DNA of 64,000 nt from Favolaschia claudopus (GCA_037176885.1 JAWWNJ010000020.1:434001-498000); one strand, 5' to 3'; positions 43,919-55,121 are shown, numbered from the stretch's first letter. Translations and numbers: made by a program. The notes: generated from the sequence alone by a model not told the origin.

Positions 43919-44070
43919 TGGGCGATATACTGTACATTTATTATTTGCGACATGTGTGGTAAATTAGGGTACAACTTACACTTTTAGCTACAACTTTGTT
44001 GTACCGCCGGCAACTTCGAGCTGAATGGTAATTAGTAGCTTCAACTCCTCCCTGTTGACCGTCCTCGGTG
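43919..44070 (+). mobile_element. Second terminus of the 9.4-kb element family
   Basis: tgggcgatatactgtac begins at 43919 and is followed by CAACTT motifs (tacaacttacac, ctacaactttg, ggcaacttcgag). It is the same end type as 34471, only ~70 bp from the right end of the 9.4-kb element and facing away. The other end was not found in the window. Confidence 0.55.
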
Positions 44071-45571
44071 AAGAGCGAGATATGACAGCCTGGGTGGGTG
44101 GAAGCTATGTGAACGCAGCGTTGTCCCGGGGTGAAATCCCCCTTGCAATTGCCTGTATTAATCGCAGTTTGGCCGCAGCTGATTGCGGTGCCGGGCAAGC
44201 AGTTGGAATCTTCGTGTCGCAGTCAGTAAAATTCTATTGATCAAAGTAATTATGCTTACTGGCGTTGGTTGGCGCGACGACGAAGGTAACTTGCGCAATG
44301 GCCCGATGACTAAGTGCTACGACGAGGAGAGCGACAAATTGCAGAGATAACTGCATTTTACACGCCGGGGGATGTTCGCTGCTGGTGAATGAGTGAGTGG
44401 ATAGCGCTCTTTATTTATATAATGAAGCGTATGCGTCTTTGCGTCTCCGGTATTGGGGTCACCGTAACGCCGCCCTTCACATGAGCTCGTGAATCAGGGT
44501 GCGAATCCACAGGAGCCCAAGCGGAGCTGCGTACCACTGCGGCATGGGGATCGAGAAGTGCGGCCATGCTCCTGCTACGGCGTACTCTATAGGCATGCAT
44601 GGACCATCTCTCATAGACGGCTCTTCTTTAAATTATAGCACGACTTGTCTGCGGGAGAGTGGATTGGATTCCACCTCACCAAAATATCCCCAGAGTCAGA
44701 TTCAAGAATCCAGGACATTCGACGCTGACGCTGAGCAAGCTTGCCGCTTTTCGTATCATGTACGATCCGGATGGAAAAGAAGACTCGTCTCGCACGCAGT
44801 AAATATGATTGGATCTGTTCCCAAAAACGGCGCTGTACAGGTTCAGTGTTTGCCCGTTCGATTCGGGGTTGAAGTCCGACGGTCTCGATGAAGTTTCTTC
44901 CTTTTTTATTCAAGCGAGTATTTGACTTGTTGAGTTGACTTCCGGGTCGGCGATTCAGATGTTGAAATGAACAAAACGGAGTGGACGGTGAGCGGAGCAT
45001 GCAGTATGGAAGAACAAGATGTGGCCCAGCGACTCCGAGTGCAACCATCGATATCGCGCTGTAACTCGAAACAATGAAGGTGGTGGGAGAGGACAAGGGG
45101 CGTCGGAAGTTACCGGATTGTTGACGAGATCATTGATCGGCTTGATTTGGTGACGGCATCAGCTGCCTCCTCCTCTTCTTCCATGAGCACAGAGGTCGGT
45201 GAGCCTGGCAGCTCTTCATCTGTACGAATGCTACGATCTTCCAGCACTTATTTAATAATAATCCGTATATTGCGACCAAACGGGGCAGTGGTTGATTGGG
45301 CCTCAGTGGTATCGTCGTCACCTCAGCCGGCCCGTGAATCGGAGAGCTTTTGGAGAACGTGGCAGTCATGTCTCGCGATTCAAATACAGTCGATATATTC
45401 AAGTGTAAACTAATAGCCCGCCAATCTCCCGGGAAGGAAGGAAGGAAGGAAGATTACACGGCGGGAATGGAAGCTCTTGCCGTGGGACCCACAAATATGC
45501 ATCGGCTCAACGGTAGTTCATTCTTATTTGCATCGTCGTCGTTCGTACAATATTGACAAACTGTGATGTAG
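44071..45571. other. No gene identified
   Basis: Frames on both strands (for example - strand 45096-44611 with a hydrophobic start) have no recognisable motif. Upstream exons of the P450 relic would be expected here but I could not identify any. Confidence 0.35.
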
Positions 45572-45715
45572 GCAAACACCCTCGCTTTCGGCATGCTCGA
45601 ACTGGCACAACGCCCCGAACCTCAAGCCAGACTCCGGGAAGAGATTTACACGACACTCTCGACAGCCGGCAGTTCCGACCAATACGATACAGCCGTTTTG
45701 GAAACAATATACTGG

Positions 45716-45797
45716 TACTTTCTCAATACAAATGCCTAAAGAACGTGGAGAAGAGAACTCGCCTCTGGTATGCCGCAACTCCCAACATTACGACCTG
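45716..45797 (+). repeat. 82-bp inverted repeat, left arm
   Basis: Inverse of 46177-46258, apparently identical; it contains P450 exon/intron sequence. It bounds the reversed P450 segment. Confidence 0.9.
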
Positions 45798-46176
45798 CCC
45801 TTTGCCCACCGGAATCGCATCGATCGTTTTTCCGGAGCGGTAGTGATGGGGGTTGCGAGCGGGATGACGGAGTCTTCTAGTGCGACACGTTCGGAGAGAG
45901 CGGCTGCGGGGTACATTCGGAGCGTTTCCTGTAAATTCATCAATCTCTTGAAGGTTCTGGAATGGTAAAGAAAGACTTGCCTTGATGAACGCGTTGAGAA
46001 GAGGCATGTTACAGCGGGTTTTGATTGAGTGGTGCTCGTTCGTTTGTGCTTACGTCTGTTGACGATTCTGTCATCGGCAAAGCCGGGAGCACCACTTTGT
46101 GGGGTGTTGCCGTACCACATCAAGTGCCGCTGCTCCCAAGTCATGGCCCTGAACTGAGTCAAGACTCAACTGCTAC

Positions 46177-46258
46177 CAGGTCGTAATGTTGGGAGTTGCG
46201 GCATACCAGAGGCGAGTTCTCTTCTCCACGTTCTTTAGGCATTTGTATTGAGAAAGTA
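46177..46258 (-). repeat. 82-bp inverted repeat, right arm
   Basis: Copy in the native position of the P450 gene: it contains the coding end VVMLGVAAYQR followed by the start of a gcgagt intron, and continues into the downstream exon. Confidence 0.9.
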
Positions 46259-46762
46259 ATTGAATGAGCAGATTGGACTCACGCTGGGATGCGAAGAGCG
46301 AGGAATTTGATCCCGAAAGATGGCTGGATGGACGGGTGCGCCAGGGAGAGGCAATTGGACCATATGCTAATTTGTACGTTCGACGAACGACAAAAGTGGA
46401 TATTTTGACTGACAAACATGGTCTTCGTTTTTAGACTCAGCTTCTTCGCCGGTCCGCACACCTGTTTGGGGTAAGCTTGCTTGAAATTTCTCTCGTCTCA
46501 TGATTAACGGTCGTTGCTCTTTCGAATAGGTGGCGATTTGCGTGAGTAACTTTTCAAGTTCTGACCTTTATCTTTCTGATTTCGGTTCCTCAACAGAATT
46601 CTCGAAATGCAGACCATCGTCTGCGACCTGATTGGCAAATTTGCGTTCTCGACTTCTGAGAACGAGGATGGGCCTTTCCGTCTTCGGCTTGCCACGACGC
46701 TACTACCGCTCAACGGGAAAGGGGAGAAAGGTGCGAAGTTGTGTGTGAAGCGTGTGGTATAA

Positions 46763-47997
46763 GATCCAGGCAGTTTCGTACAATAGGTAGCCAATACATT
46801 TCGGTCAAGTCCTCTCGAGTCCTTCCCGAGGTTCTGTCCTCTAATTCATCGCTTGACCCCCTCGGATGTCGATAGAAATATCAGTATCTCAGTTCGAAGT
46901 ATGTATGACTGAAACGCAAAATGGACCGTTACACCACCATTTTGACAGGATGTGGAAATGATGTCCGAGGCCTGATCTCCCCAGAACAATAATTGGCGAT
47001 GTCCAGGGAAGCTCATTTTCCGGAACGTCCGCAGAACCTCAGGTCGATGAGCGGGTGGAGGTTCCAAGGACATCTCAGAATATCCCAGCATGCTCTGAGA
47101 ATCTCAAGTGTCTACCTCATGCTGTTAAACTTAAGCCTGTGGACTCGAGGGATGTTTGCATCTACAATAGATGGTTCTTTCGGAATACTATAAAATTTCC
47201 TCTTCAAAGGTTTCGAGGCTCGAGCAACCTGTATATATACTTACTTCCCCGCTCGCAGAAGAGACTTCGACTCCAAGAATTCCGGAGAAGAGGCGGTGTC
47301 AAATTTACACGATGTTGTCATGTTGATGTTTGTCAGTCTTGGCTGCCACGTCGTCGCTCTTGTCTTCTCCCCCCACCCTGTCTGCCCACTCCCCATGCTC
47401 GCCTCTTCAGAGGCTCTTTATCTTTGACCGCACACACATCAAGGTGCTTCAAGGCCAATGGCTGTCGCAAGTATGGTTCGAAGCAAGCTTTCGTCGAGGG
47501 CAAGAGAGCAAGAGTCAAGATTTCAAGTGCGCGAGATCTCAAGGCTGCGAAACCCCGGGGTCGCAAGCTCCAAACCCTCAAAAATCAAGACTGCAAGCTT
47601 CACAAGTGCCCACCTCAAGCACCCAAGCACCTCAATATTGTCCTTTCAAGTCCTCTTCCCACTTCAAGCGCTCCCCTCCGTGTGTTCAAGACTCAAGTCC
47701 CTCCCCCACCTCGAGTCCCCTCCCCGCCCTGCCTCTCGTTTTATGCATTCACCTTCCTCCTCTCCTCCCATTCCTCTCTCCCCGCGCTCTGTCTTAGAAT
47801 TATAGTGTACTCGAGTGTACTTTGATTTTATGTACACACTTGAATTCATTCTGTTTTTTTTTTTTTTAACAAATTTATGAATTAAAATTCATCATTTAAT
47901 GGGAAGCCGGAACCGTCGTCAGCAAATCCGAAATATGTCCAGGAAAGCTCGAGCGCAGGATGTCAGTGTTATCCTTACTTATTCTCGAGCTGATGGA
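46763..47997. other. No gene seen
   Basis: A Pro/Ser-rich, low-complexity frame at 47330-47800 exists in three phases, which argues against coding. Poly-T near 47852. Confidence 0.4.
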
Positions 47998-48990
47998 ATT
48001 TTCTAGGCTCATGTACTATGTCTGTGGATGGAATGAAAAAATCGCGTTTTTTCAAAACGAAAAAAGAGAAAAAGAAGGGGAAAAGGAGGGAGACTTCTAT
48101 GATTTATGCTGACCTATTGACCCACAAAACTCGCCTCCTCAGGCGCTGAGACCACCGAAAACGGCGGTTTCTTGCTATGATTTACTATCGATGCCGGCCG
48201 TTCCGCTAAAATTCACTGATTTCAAACCTATGTCAAGAGCCAAACCGGCGGTAAGCCACAGCGAATGGTTTTCAAGATCTTTGTACAATCTCTCACGTCA
48301 ACTGCGGCAACTCGGCCCCATCACTGCAAACAACAGCACACCACGGAGACGCGAACTCTTATTCTCCTGCTCAACCGCGTTTCTTGTTCCCAGTAGCCGC
48401 TGTAGTGGTAAATATGAGTCCTGCCGAGCTTCCTGAAGTAATTCCTTTCCAGGGTGTTTCTGATGCGGACTCTGGCAATATCTGCAAGTCAGCATTCGGG
48501 AACGGGAATTTTCTCAAGTTCTTGGAGACTTTTTGCTCTATTTTCAGTGATTATCTGGCGTACTCAACAATCTCAGACCTCTGGCTCGACTAGATTTGTA
48601 CATTCTTGTTTATTTGACTGGAATCTATATATTTCTGAGGACGGCGGGTTCCGCCTAATATCTGTTAGGATTCTACATCATCAAGCAGTCGCTGGCACCA
48701 TTCCTTCCCCAGAATCCCAAGACATCGATTGGTTTCTCTTTCCGAATCTCATAGACTCGGAAGCTCTCTTTCTCAGAACTCGGCTGAGAGCTCCGTTCCG
48801 AGTCAAAGTGTCTAAATTTATCTTATGGTTGTTTGACTGCTCCAAGCTCCTTCGCTGCACATTCATTGCGTTGGTTTGAGTTTCATGTAGTTCAAGAAAT
48901 TTCCTATGGAAACAATATCTCTCCATGTGTCCCCGCTCGGCTGTGATTCACAGTTATCTGGCAGTCTCGATTTATGTTCACCATGAGAAT

Positions 48991-50041
48991 TTGTCGGAAA
49001 AATCAAAAAAGGGTTGTTAGGCCTGGGCAGGCCTTGTAAGGTCTAATAAGGCCGTTGGGGAAAAGGAGGGTTACAAGGTTTAAATACGTACCAAATACTA
49101 CATATAGGGCCTTATAACACATAATGGACCTTATAGGGCCTAATGAGGCTTGTAAGGCCTTACAAGGCATGTTCGGCGAGGTTAAGCAAAAGTATTACCA
49201 CTTTACCTTCTTTGTAAAGTGACTGCTTACACCTTGTCTTGACTTGGTAATACTAGACTATCTATATCTATTACTACAATACTGACGCTAACAATTATTT
49301 ACTGGTTGCTTGCGAGAATCGAACGGTCGACCTCTTGCGAATAAAACAATGGCAATGTACAATACTGCTATGCTAAGAGAGCTTTACAGATAGAGAAATT
49401 TTGTTCCATATATGGCGTAGCTCTCGGATACCTGTACAATTTCCCCATAACACAACAACTCAAGATATTGCTCGTACATTGACTGGTGATTTACTACACA
49501 TGAGTATATGCTCCCCTACATACTTTTTGAAATTCAAATCAGCCATCTTGGCATACAATCACAGCACAAATTATCAAAAACAATACAATTTTCCGCCGAA
49601 AAAGATCCAATAAAACCACACCTACCATGTCTCTAACAACCCCAACTCAGTTTTGTAACCTCCGGGAAGTCAGCCTGGGAAGACCTAACCAGACCTTATC
49701 ACGCCTTATAAGGTCACCCCTCGAACCTTACTGTAGTGTTTCGACCAAGTGTTCAGGTGACGGGTGACAGGCACCCGTGAACTGAACACTTCTGGTGCCA
49801 GTGACGGTGACACCGAGTTTTTTTGTCCCAAAATGGACAAAAAACGTCGAAAATTTGCGGGCCGGCATTCGCCGGCCTGCCATATATGGCAATTTGCTGT
49901 GCTTTGAACACCTTGTCCAGTGAACACTGTAGGTGACAGGTGACACCCAGTGAACACTTGGTCGAAATACTACAGTATTAGGCCTTATAAGGCCGTTAGG
50001 TGCTCCAAGGCCTTACCAGGCTTTTTCAATTTTTCCGACAA
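48991..50041. mobile_element. TIR element with AAGGCC/CCTTAT repeats, 1051 bp
   Basis: Ends ttgtcggaaaaat[ca/tg]aaaaag in inverted orientation. Both subterminal regions are filled with aaggcctta/ggccttataagg motifs. No duplication was seen. It is nested in copy B and itself hosts the mariner-like MITE at 49731-49975. Confidence 0.75.
49731..49975. mobile_element. Mariner-like MITE with TA duplication, 245 bp
   Basis: TA at 49729-49730 and 49976-49977 flanks inverted ends ctgtagt[g/a]tttcgaccaagt. Inner GGTGAC/GTCACC repeats. Third nesting level of this locus. Confidence 0.88.
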
Positions 50042-50519
50042 AGGTCAGTCTGAAATGATTTCTGCGGCATATTTTTTGTGGTCATGAATCACTAGGGGGT
50101 GCTTCAAAATATCATTTTTTCAGGCCTATATCTATCTCTACTGTTGAAACGACCGCTTGGAACCAACCCTGAGTTCAATTTTTTGTTGTTGTTTCATTCA
50201 TTCAAACTCAGTATCCATAATCAAGCCATAATCAGGCAGATAAGCTTAATGGTATAGCCTAGGGAATTTTAATTGTGTATTTCTGTTGAAGCAAGGTGCG
50301 TAGTTAAAAGAAAAACTCGAAGGTGTTCAAAATTTGCTTCAATTTCGGAATTTCGGCCTTTTCGGACATGTCGATCTTAGGCGAGGTAAGGATCAAATGG
50401 AACCGATAGGATCTGTCAATCAGCTCGGGTGCAGTCCTATGTACATAGGCATCCACGGACATGGTTAATGAGCCATTTTCTATATGCCGCCGTCATTGAC
50501 ATCCTTAAATTTTTGTCGC

Positions 50520-50650
50520 AAATTTATTTATTTTGTTATCGGGCCCGACAGCCCGATCGGGCGCAATAAGCATACGATAGGCGTCCTATATTGCCCGATA
50601 ACCGCCCGACAGTGCCCGATCGGGATGCTATCAGGACGCTATCAGGACAC
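50520..50650. repeat. CCCGAT/ATCGGG-rich short repeats
   Basis: Repeated gcccgat, cccgacag and 'gctatcagga' units close to copy B's right flank. Low-order satellite-like sequence. Confidence 0.5.
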
Positions 50651-50982
50651 TATATGTTCCGCGAACATAAGTAATTTGGTGAACTTGTAATCGACATTTG
50701 GATGCCCTACCTGCAAGTGACTGCAAATTTTTGCCGTCGCAAAATCTTCAGCGCTACTGATCTTCGCCTGCTTGCAATAACATCGAGATGGTACGGGCAG
50801 GAACTCGGGAAAATTTGGGAGGACGAGGAAGGAAAAACAAATATATTTCAAAGATACTGCTACACTCATTTCTTCAGTCCTTGTTCCTTCGAGGGGCCGG
50901 CGCCGACGATGATTCCACTGGTTTGATTTGGCGTGAAGGCAGTTGCCAAAAAGCTGGTGGTAATTTCCGTCTACCTCCTGGG

Positions 50983-52589
50983 TCAATCCTCTTTCCAGCG
51001 CAGCTTGCTTTCATAGAACCGAAGTAGCTGGCAACAGATCAGTAAACGAAAGTGGTAACAGCGACGACGGTTACCTGAGAGGGGAGTTTTGAATGACAGG
51101 TTTCGGAGCGAACAATCTTATGCTCTCCCGTGTGCCTGAGCGGAGTGAATCTTGCATCTGAATGGAACTAGAAGAGTGACGCACCATATCAGATGGACAA
51201 ACCTTTCATCGTTGACATCCTCAACAGTTTCGATTTTCTGTACCAAACCTTCCCAACTCGGCTCATCCTGATACTGGGACATATCAGAGACTCGCACAAA
51301 ACCTGATGCCACCTTGCGTTTTGCGGGCGGCTCTGTATCAGCAAAAAACAATGATGGGCTGCGTGGCCGCTTGTTCGCGTCCCGGGCTGAACCCGATGCT
51401 TGAGCCATGGCATCGGGATCGCTCGGATGCACGGCCAGCTCAGGGACAACTTGCATTGCGGCGTTGCTGTCATTTCTAGGCTGCTCTGCATCATTGACGG
51501 TGATGTCTTCGCGGTTCCCTGTAGATGCATTCTGGTTGTCCCTCTGTCCCTCTGAAGCGTTGGAGGACGGTTTCGATACCATGTCTTCGAGCAGATTTGG
51601 GGAAACACCCGTCGTGGCCAATAAGTGTTCGCGAGGAGTAGCGGTCTCATTGATATTATCATCCTGGGATATAGGTGAGGTCTCTGTGCCACTCGGAGCG
51701 AAGACCGGTACATACTGGAGATGGTTCGGATGGCGGCTTCAACGCAGCAATATCATCGGGATGCGGAACGAGCTTTGGAGAAACAGGCGTGATAGTCGGT
51801 AGGGGACGGTGCTCCATTCCAGAGTGCTCGCCAGAGCCAGCGATCCCATCCGCATGCTCCGGTGCTGCAGTCTTGTCCGCTCCGCTCGGTAAGAAAATAG
51901 GGAGAGGAGATGCCTGAGACAAGGGCTTCAACACAGCAACGTCATCGGACTGCAGTACGGGCTCTAAGGAAACAGGCGTGATAGTCGGTAGAGAACTGTT
52001 CTCCATCGCATAGTGCTTGCCGGAGGTATCGTTCTCATTTGCAAGGTCCGGAGATGCCTTGGACGACGGCTCCGACGCACCTGGATCTTCGAGTTGGTTC
52101 GAGGAGATTACGGAACTGGGTGGGAGCTGTTTCAAATTGGAGAGCGGAGAAGCCAAGGCCGCCATTGCCGATGCGGAGACAGGAGGAACGGAGTACTGGC
52201 CTTCACTGTGGGGGTATGTTTCCTTGGGCGTTGTGACTCTCGATGACCGCTTGAATTTTGAAGGAGGAGCAATCGATGCGGAGGCGCTGTTGCCAGCTTG
52301 AGCAGCATGCTGGCCAGCCAGGAAGCGATCAATTAGTTCCGGAGCAGTCCTGCCCACCTGATCAGGCCATTGGAAACCGTCGTAGATGCGCTCACTTACA
52401 CATCTTCTTCCGGCTTCCATTCATCGTAGTCTTCACTCCATCCTTTCCATCTGACTTTGAACCACCTCTACGTGAGATGTTAGGGACTGAAGCAAAGGTA
52501 GGATAGTATAGACTGACTTCTCCGGATGTAACCTTTTCCCCCACAACAGCCTCAATTTCGTAGTCCTTTGTCTTTCGTCGGCGACCCAT
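50983..52589 (-). CDS. HP1-like protein: chromodomain plus chromoshadow domain
   Basis: Exons on the - strand: 52589-52518, 52467-52400, 52357-51185, 51135-51075 and 51027-50983, with GT-AG introns of 50, 42, 49 and 47 nt. The N-terminal chromodomain reads DYEIEAVVGEK, then across the first intron RWFKVRWKGWSEDYDEWKPE, then APELIDRFLAG; the aromatic cage positions look present (Y, W, W). A long Pro/Ser-rich linker has a ~60-residue internal repeat (LPTITPVS... twice). The chromoshadow domain spans the last exons: SWEGLVQKIETVEDV...FVHLIW, SETCHSKLP, LLRFYESKLRW. HP1 proteins bind H3K9-methylated nucleosomes and dimerise through the shadow domain in heterochromatin. One frame change near 51700-51720 in the linker interrupts the reading; it may be a sequencing error or a lesion. 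Confidence 0.85.
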
Positions 52590-52767
52590 ATGATGGACTT
52601 CAAGGAGTGGGACGTGTTAGTGCACGTGTCGCTCTCCCACGGCACTCGGGCGAAAAATCGGTCATTCCCAGGCTTTGACAGGTGATGTAATTGCGAGCGA
52701 AGCGAGCAATTTCTACCCTTCACGTGACCGGCTGGGGGCTACAGTAGGGCCGAATAGTGTTAGTCTG

Positions 52768-52810
52768 GTGGTCGGCAATGCACTGCCAATTTCATACTCC
52801 GACACTGGCC
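52768..52810 (+). repeat. Empty-site paralogue of the 8853-9385 insertion
   Basis: ggtggtcggcaatgc[act]gccaatttcatactccgaca-type sequence matches both flanks of the MITE at 8853-9385 (8835-8852 and 9386-9416), with no insert. Confidence 0.8.
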
Positions 52811-52859
52811 TGATGCGTGGTCAAGGGTACTTGCGGCTCATCCACTCAGTAGATTCATA

Positions 52860-54033
52860 CAGTGGTGGCAAATAGAAATTGCCGTGGCTGTTTGGTGTAA
52901 GGCTCCAACCATTTAGTTTTCGTTTGCGAACTTTGGCAAATCAAACGGAAACGGTTAGGAAACAGTTTATAACGGTTTAAAACTGTTTTAAACGGATGAA
53001 TTTCCGGGGTGTTAAACTGAGCGTACCTAGAGGTGAGTCGGCATGTTTTGTTCCCCTTCTTCTCGCGACCATTACCCCAGCAACCCCTCGATGTCCTCAC
53101 ATGGGACCCGAGCCAATATGAAACCCCAAATCCGCGCCCAGAAGTCGTCCAGTTTCCTCATTTGGACAAAGGTCGAGCATCCCAAGCTGCAAATAATGAG
53201 CTATGGAGCAGAGATTGTCTATGGAACTGTGTCAAACCTTTGTGTGGAACTACCAGTGAATTTTACTACCATTTGCAAAATTCTGTGTACTGAAAGGCAG
53301 TTGATCCAGCCCAACCGTTTGAACCGTTTACAAATAGTTCGCAAACAGTTTCCGACTTCGCGCAAATTAAATGGAAACGAAAACGGATATTACCGTTTAA
53401 AAACGTTTGCAAACGGAAATGGTTGGAGCCTTAGTTTGGTGAAAATCTGGCTGTATACTTCACCGAATGTCAAATAAAATGTAGAGATGGGTATGTGATA
53501 CTTTTGTACCTCTTAGATCAGTCAGCAATATATTATGCCCTGAGAATGCATCAATCATAGGATGATTTCCGATTTTTTGCCATATTCGGAAAAACACAAT
53601 GAACCCTCAGCGAAAAGGTGTCATAATAGGATGAAAGTACTTGAAAAACAGTCCTAGTTTCCACTTTGGTTGAATGGAATTGACCCTCATTTGGGCTCAC
53701 AGCAGCCGCTCAAAGTTGGCTATTTTCACACAAAATAGCTGAAAATGCAGAGAAAATAGCTAAAAGGACCAACTTCAAGCAGCCGTTGCGAGCTCAAATG
53801 AGGTTCAATTCCAGTCAATCAAAGTGATAACTAGCATTGTTTTTCAAGTACTTTCATCCTATTATGACACTTTTTTTGCTGAGGATACATTGAGCTTTTC
53901 CAGATATGGCAATAATCAGAAACTGTCCTGTTATTGATGCATTGTCAGGGCATAATATATAGCTGAGTGTTCTAAGTGGTACAGTAGTATCATATATTTA
54001 TCTCTACATTTTATTTCAGGTCATTCGGTGGAG
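52860..54033. mobile_element. Tc1/mariner MITE, copy 2, split and right-truncated
   Basis: Same family as 40771-41434, with a left TA at 52858-52859. It is interrupted by the hAT-like insertion at 52898-53433. The right end stops at 'caggtcattcggtg' (~54033), losing ~70 bp of terminal repeat. A 22-nt stretch (around 53770-53795) is absent from copy 1. Confidence 0.9.
52898..53433. mobile_element. hAT-like MITE (TAAGGCTCC ends), 536 bp
   Basis: A 17-bp inverted terminal repeat, taaggctccaaccattt. The 8-bp duplication gtttggtg is at 52890-52897 and 53434-53441. Removing it restores the sequence seen in mariner MITE copy 1. Subterminal AAACGGTT/AACCGTTT motifs. Confidence 0.94.
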
Positions 54034-54363
54034 TAGGAATCACTTGTCAATACCTAAACAGGTAATGGATTGACGTCACACCCCTCACAATAAAATCGAA
54101 TTGGTGGATACTAACACTCTACATAAGACTCTCTATGGGTTCCGAGCTTTAAACGGAGTGATACCAGTGAAAATGAAGGAAATATTCAAAACCTTGTCCA
54201 AATGGCGTGAAAAACCGCTTTTCCAGGACCCCGGACACTTGATTGGGTATCACCACCACGTAGTCGTTGTCCATCATTCACGTTTTGAACACCCCTTGAG
54301 GCGATGGGAAAAAGGACGTAGTAACGTCTGGGCCACTTTCCTACCATAACCCCTGGACCCAAA
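54034..54363. other. No gene seen
   Basis: A frame at 54101-54349 has no recognisable motif. Confidence 0.35.
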
Positions 54364-55121
54364 AGGGGTGCTCAATTCTTAGTTCAGTTCGTTCAGTTCA
54401 CTTTTTACAGCTATCTACAAAACACTGGAGCGCTCCGAAAAAAAGTTCACACAACGGTTTTGACAGCTCCTGCCTAATTCGGCCAGCCCGCTCCACTCTC
54501 TCCAACGACACTCGCCCTTTCGTCACTGCTCCTGGAACGTCTCTCTCGCCTACCATGCCCTACAATACCTTCCGCAACATCCCTCCAGCACACAAGCGGC
54601 TCATGATTACCATGGCCGCCAACGGGATGTCCAATCAAGAAATTGCATAGGCTGCAACACCAGGTCGCCCCGCCCTGACGCGCCAGCCGTCGACGCAATG
54701 GATCCGGCAGTGCTTACCTCATATGGTAATTGACGTCATCGCATCAATGAGAACTTTTTTTCGGAGCGCTCCAGTGTTTTGTATGTAGATAGCTGTAAAA
54801 GAAATAGTTTGTCATGCGAACGATCTTTATCGGTGTCGTAATGCCCGCCCTCCTGCGCGCCAGCTACTGCTGTTGCCTTTTTTTCTCGACCGATGCGACC
54901 CCACCTTGCCCATACCCATGCTTCTAGTTCACCCAGGCATTTCGACAACATTTCGATGCTGCAAATTATTGTTCTATGAATGCATGAACACGGCGGGCGG
55001 AGGGCGGCAGTGCGGGTGGTTGATAACGATTGTTTCCATCAAGTTTCCATCAACTGATTGACAAATTATTTTTTTTTTAAAAAGTGAACTGAACGAACTG
55101 AACTAAGAATTGAGCACCCCT
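54364..55121. mobile_element. TIR element with 41-bp perfect ends, 758 bp
   Basis: aggggtgctcaattcttagt... (54364-54404) is mirrored exactly at 55081-55121; the ends include GTTCAGTTC repeats. No duplication was found. It hosts the nested element at 54408-54795 immediately inside its left end. Confidence 0.85.
54408..54795 (+). mobile_element. Internally deleted Tc1/mariner element with transposase start
   Basis: TA at 54406-54407 and 54796-54797. The inverted ends cagctatctacaaaacactg continue to ggagcgctccg with a 3-nt indel. Inside, ATG 54555 opens MPYNTFRNIPPAHKRLMITM and reaches NQEIA followed by TAG, a helix-turn-helix N-terminus like those of basidiomycete Tc1/mariner transposases. 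The rest of the gene is deleted. Confidence 0.75.

Larger units (their letters stand above)
45572..46762 (+). pseudogene. Cytochrome P450 relic with internal inversion
   Basis: The + strand exon from 45572 after an AG reads ANTLAFGMLELAQRPEPQARL (I-helix end and following helix). It then runs into a segment in reverse orientation (45716-46182). Read on the - strand, that segment contains PLLNAFIK and ETLRMYPAAALSERV (ExxR helix region), VIPLATPITT and GKGQVVMLGVAAYQ. The + strand resumes with GQVVMLGVAAYQ (46180s), WDAKSEEFDPERWLDG, then FFAGPHTCLG (heme Cys loop) spliced to WRFA. It ends ILEMQTIVCDLIGKFAFS...KRVV at 46762. Two introns appear to start with GC (gcaagt, gcgagt). N-terminal exons are missing. 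P450s are heme monooxygenases; this one cannot be made intact as arranged. Confidence 0.85.
48006..50474 (-). mobile_element. hAT-like element, GGCTCAT family, copy B (2469 bp)
   Basis: Ends ggctcatgtactatgtctg and, inverted, ggctcattaaccatgtccg. The perfect 8-bp duplication attttcta is at 47998-48005 and 50475-50482. Both subterminal regions match copy A (28024-29068). It contains a nested 1.05-kb element, which accounts for much of the extra length. No transposase was recognised. Confidence 0.93.

Noticed and set aside
44611..45096. 161-codon frame on the - strand as the missing P450 N-terminus
   Set aside because: It starts with a hydrophobic stretch but lies on the opposite strand from the P450 relic and lacks P450 helices.
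47330..47825. Pro/Ser-rich coding region on the + strand
   Set aside because: Open in several frames at once, low complexity, no motif or splice signals; typical of C-rich DNA.
49310..49385. Possible tRNA gene on the - strand
   Set aside because: The reverse strand has ttagcatagcagta and gttcgattctc in tRNA-like order, but T-stem and acceptor stem do not pair. Treated as a pseudo-tRNA or SINE trace inside a transposon.
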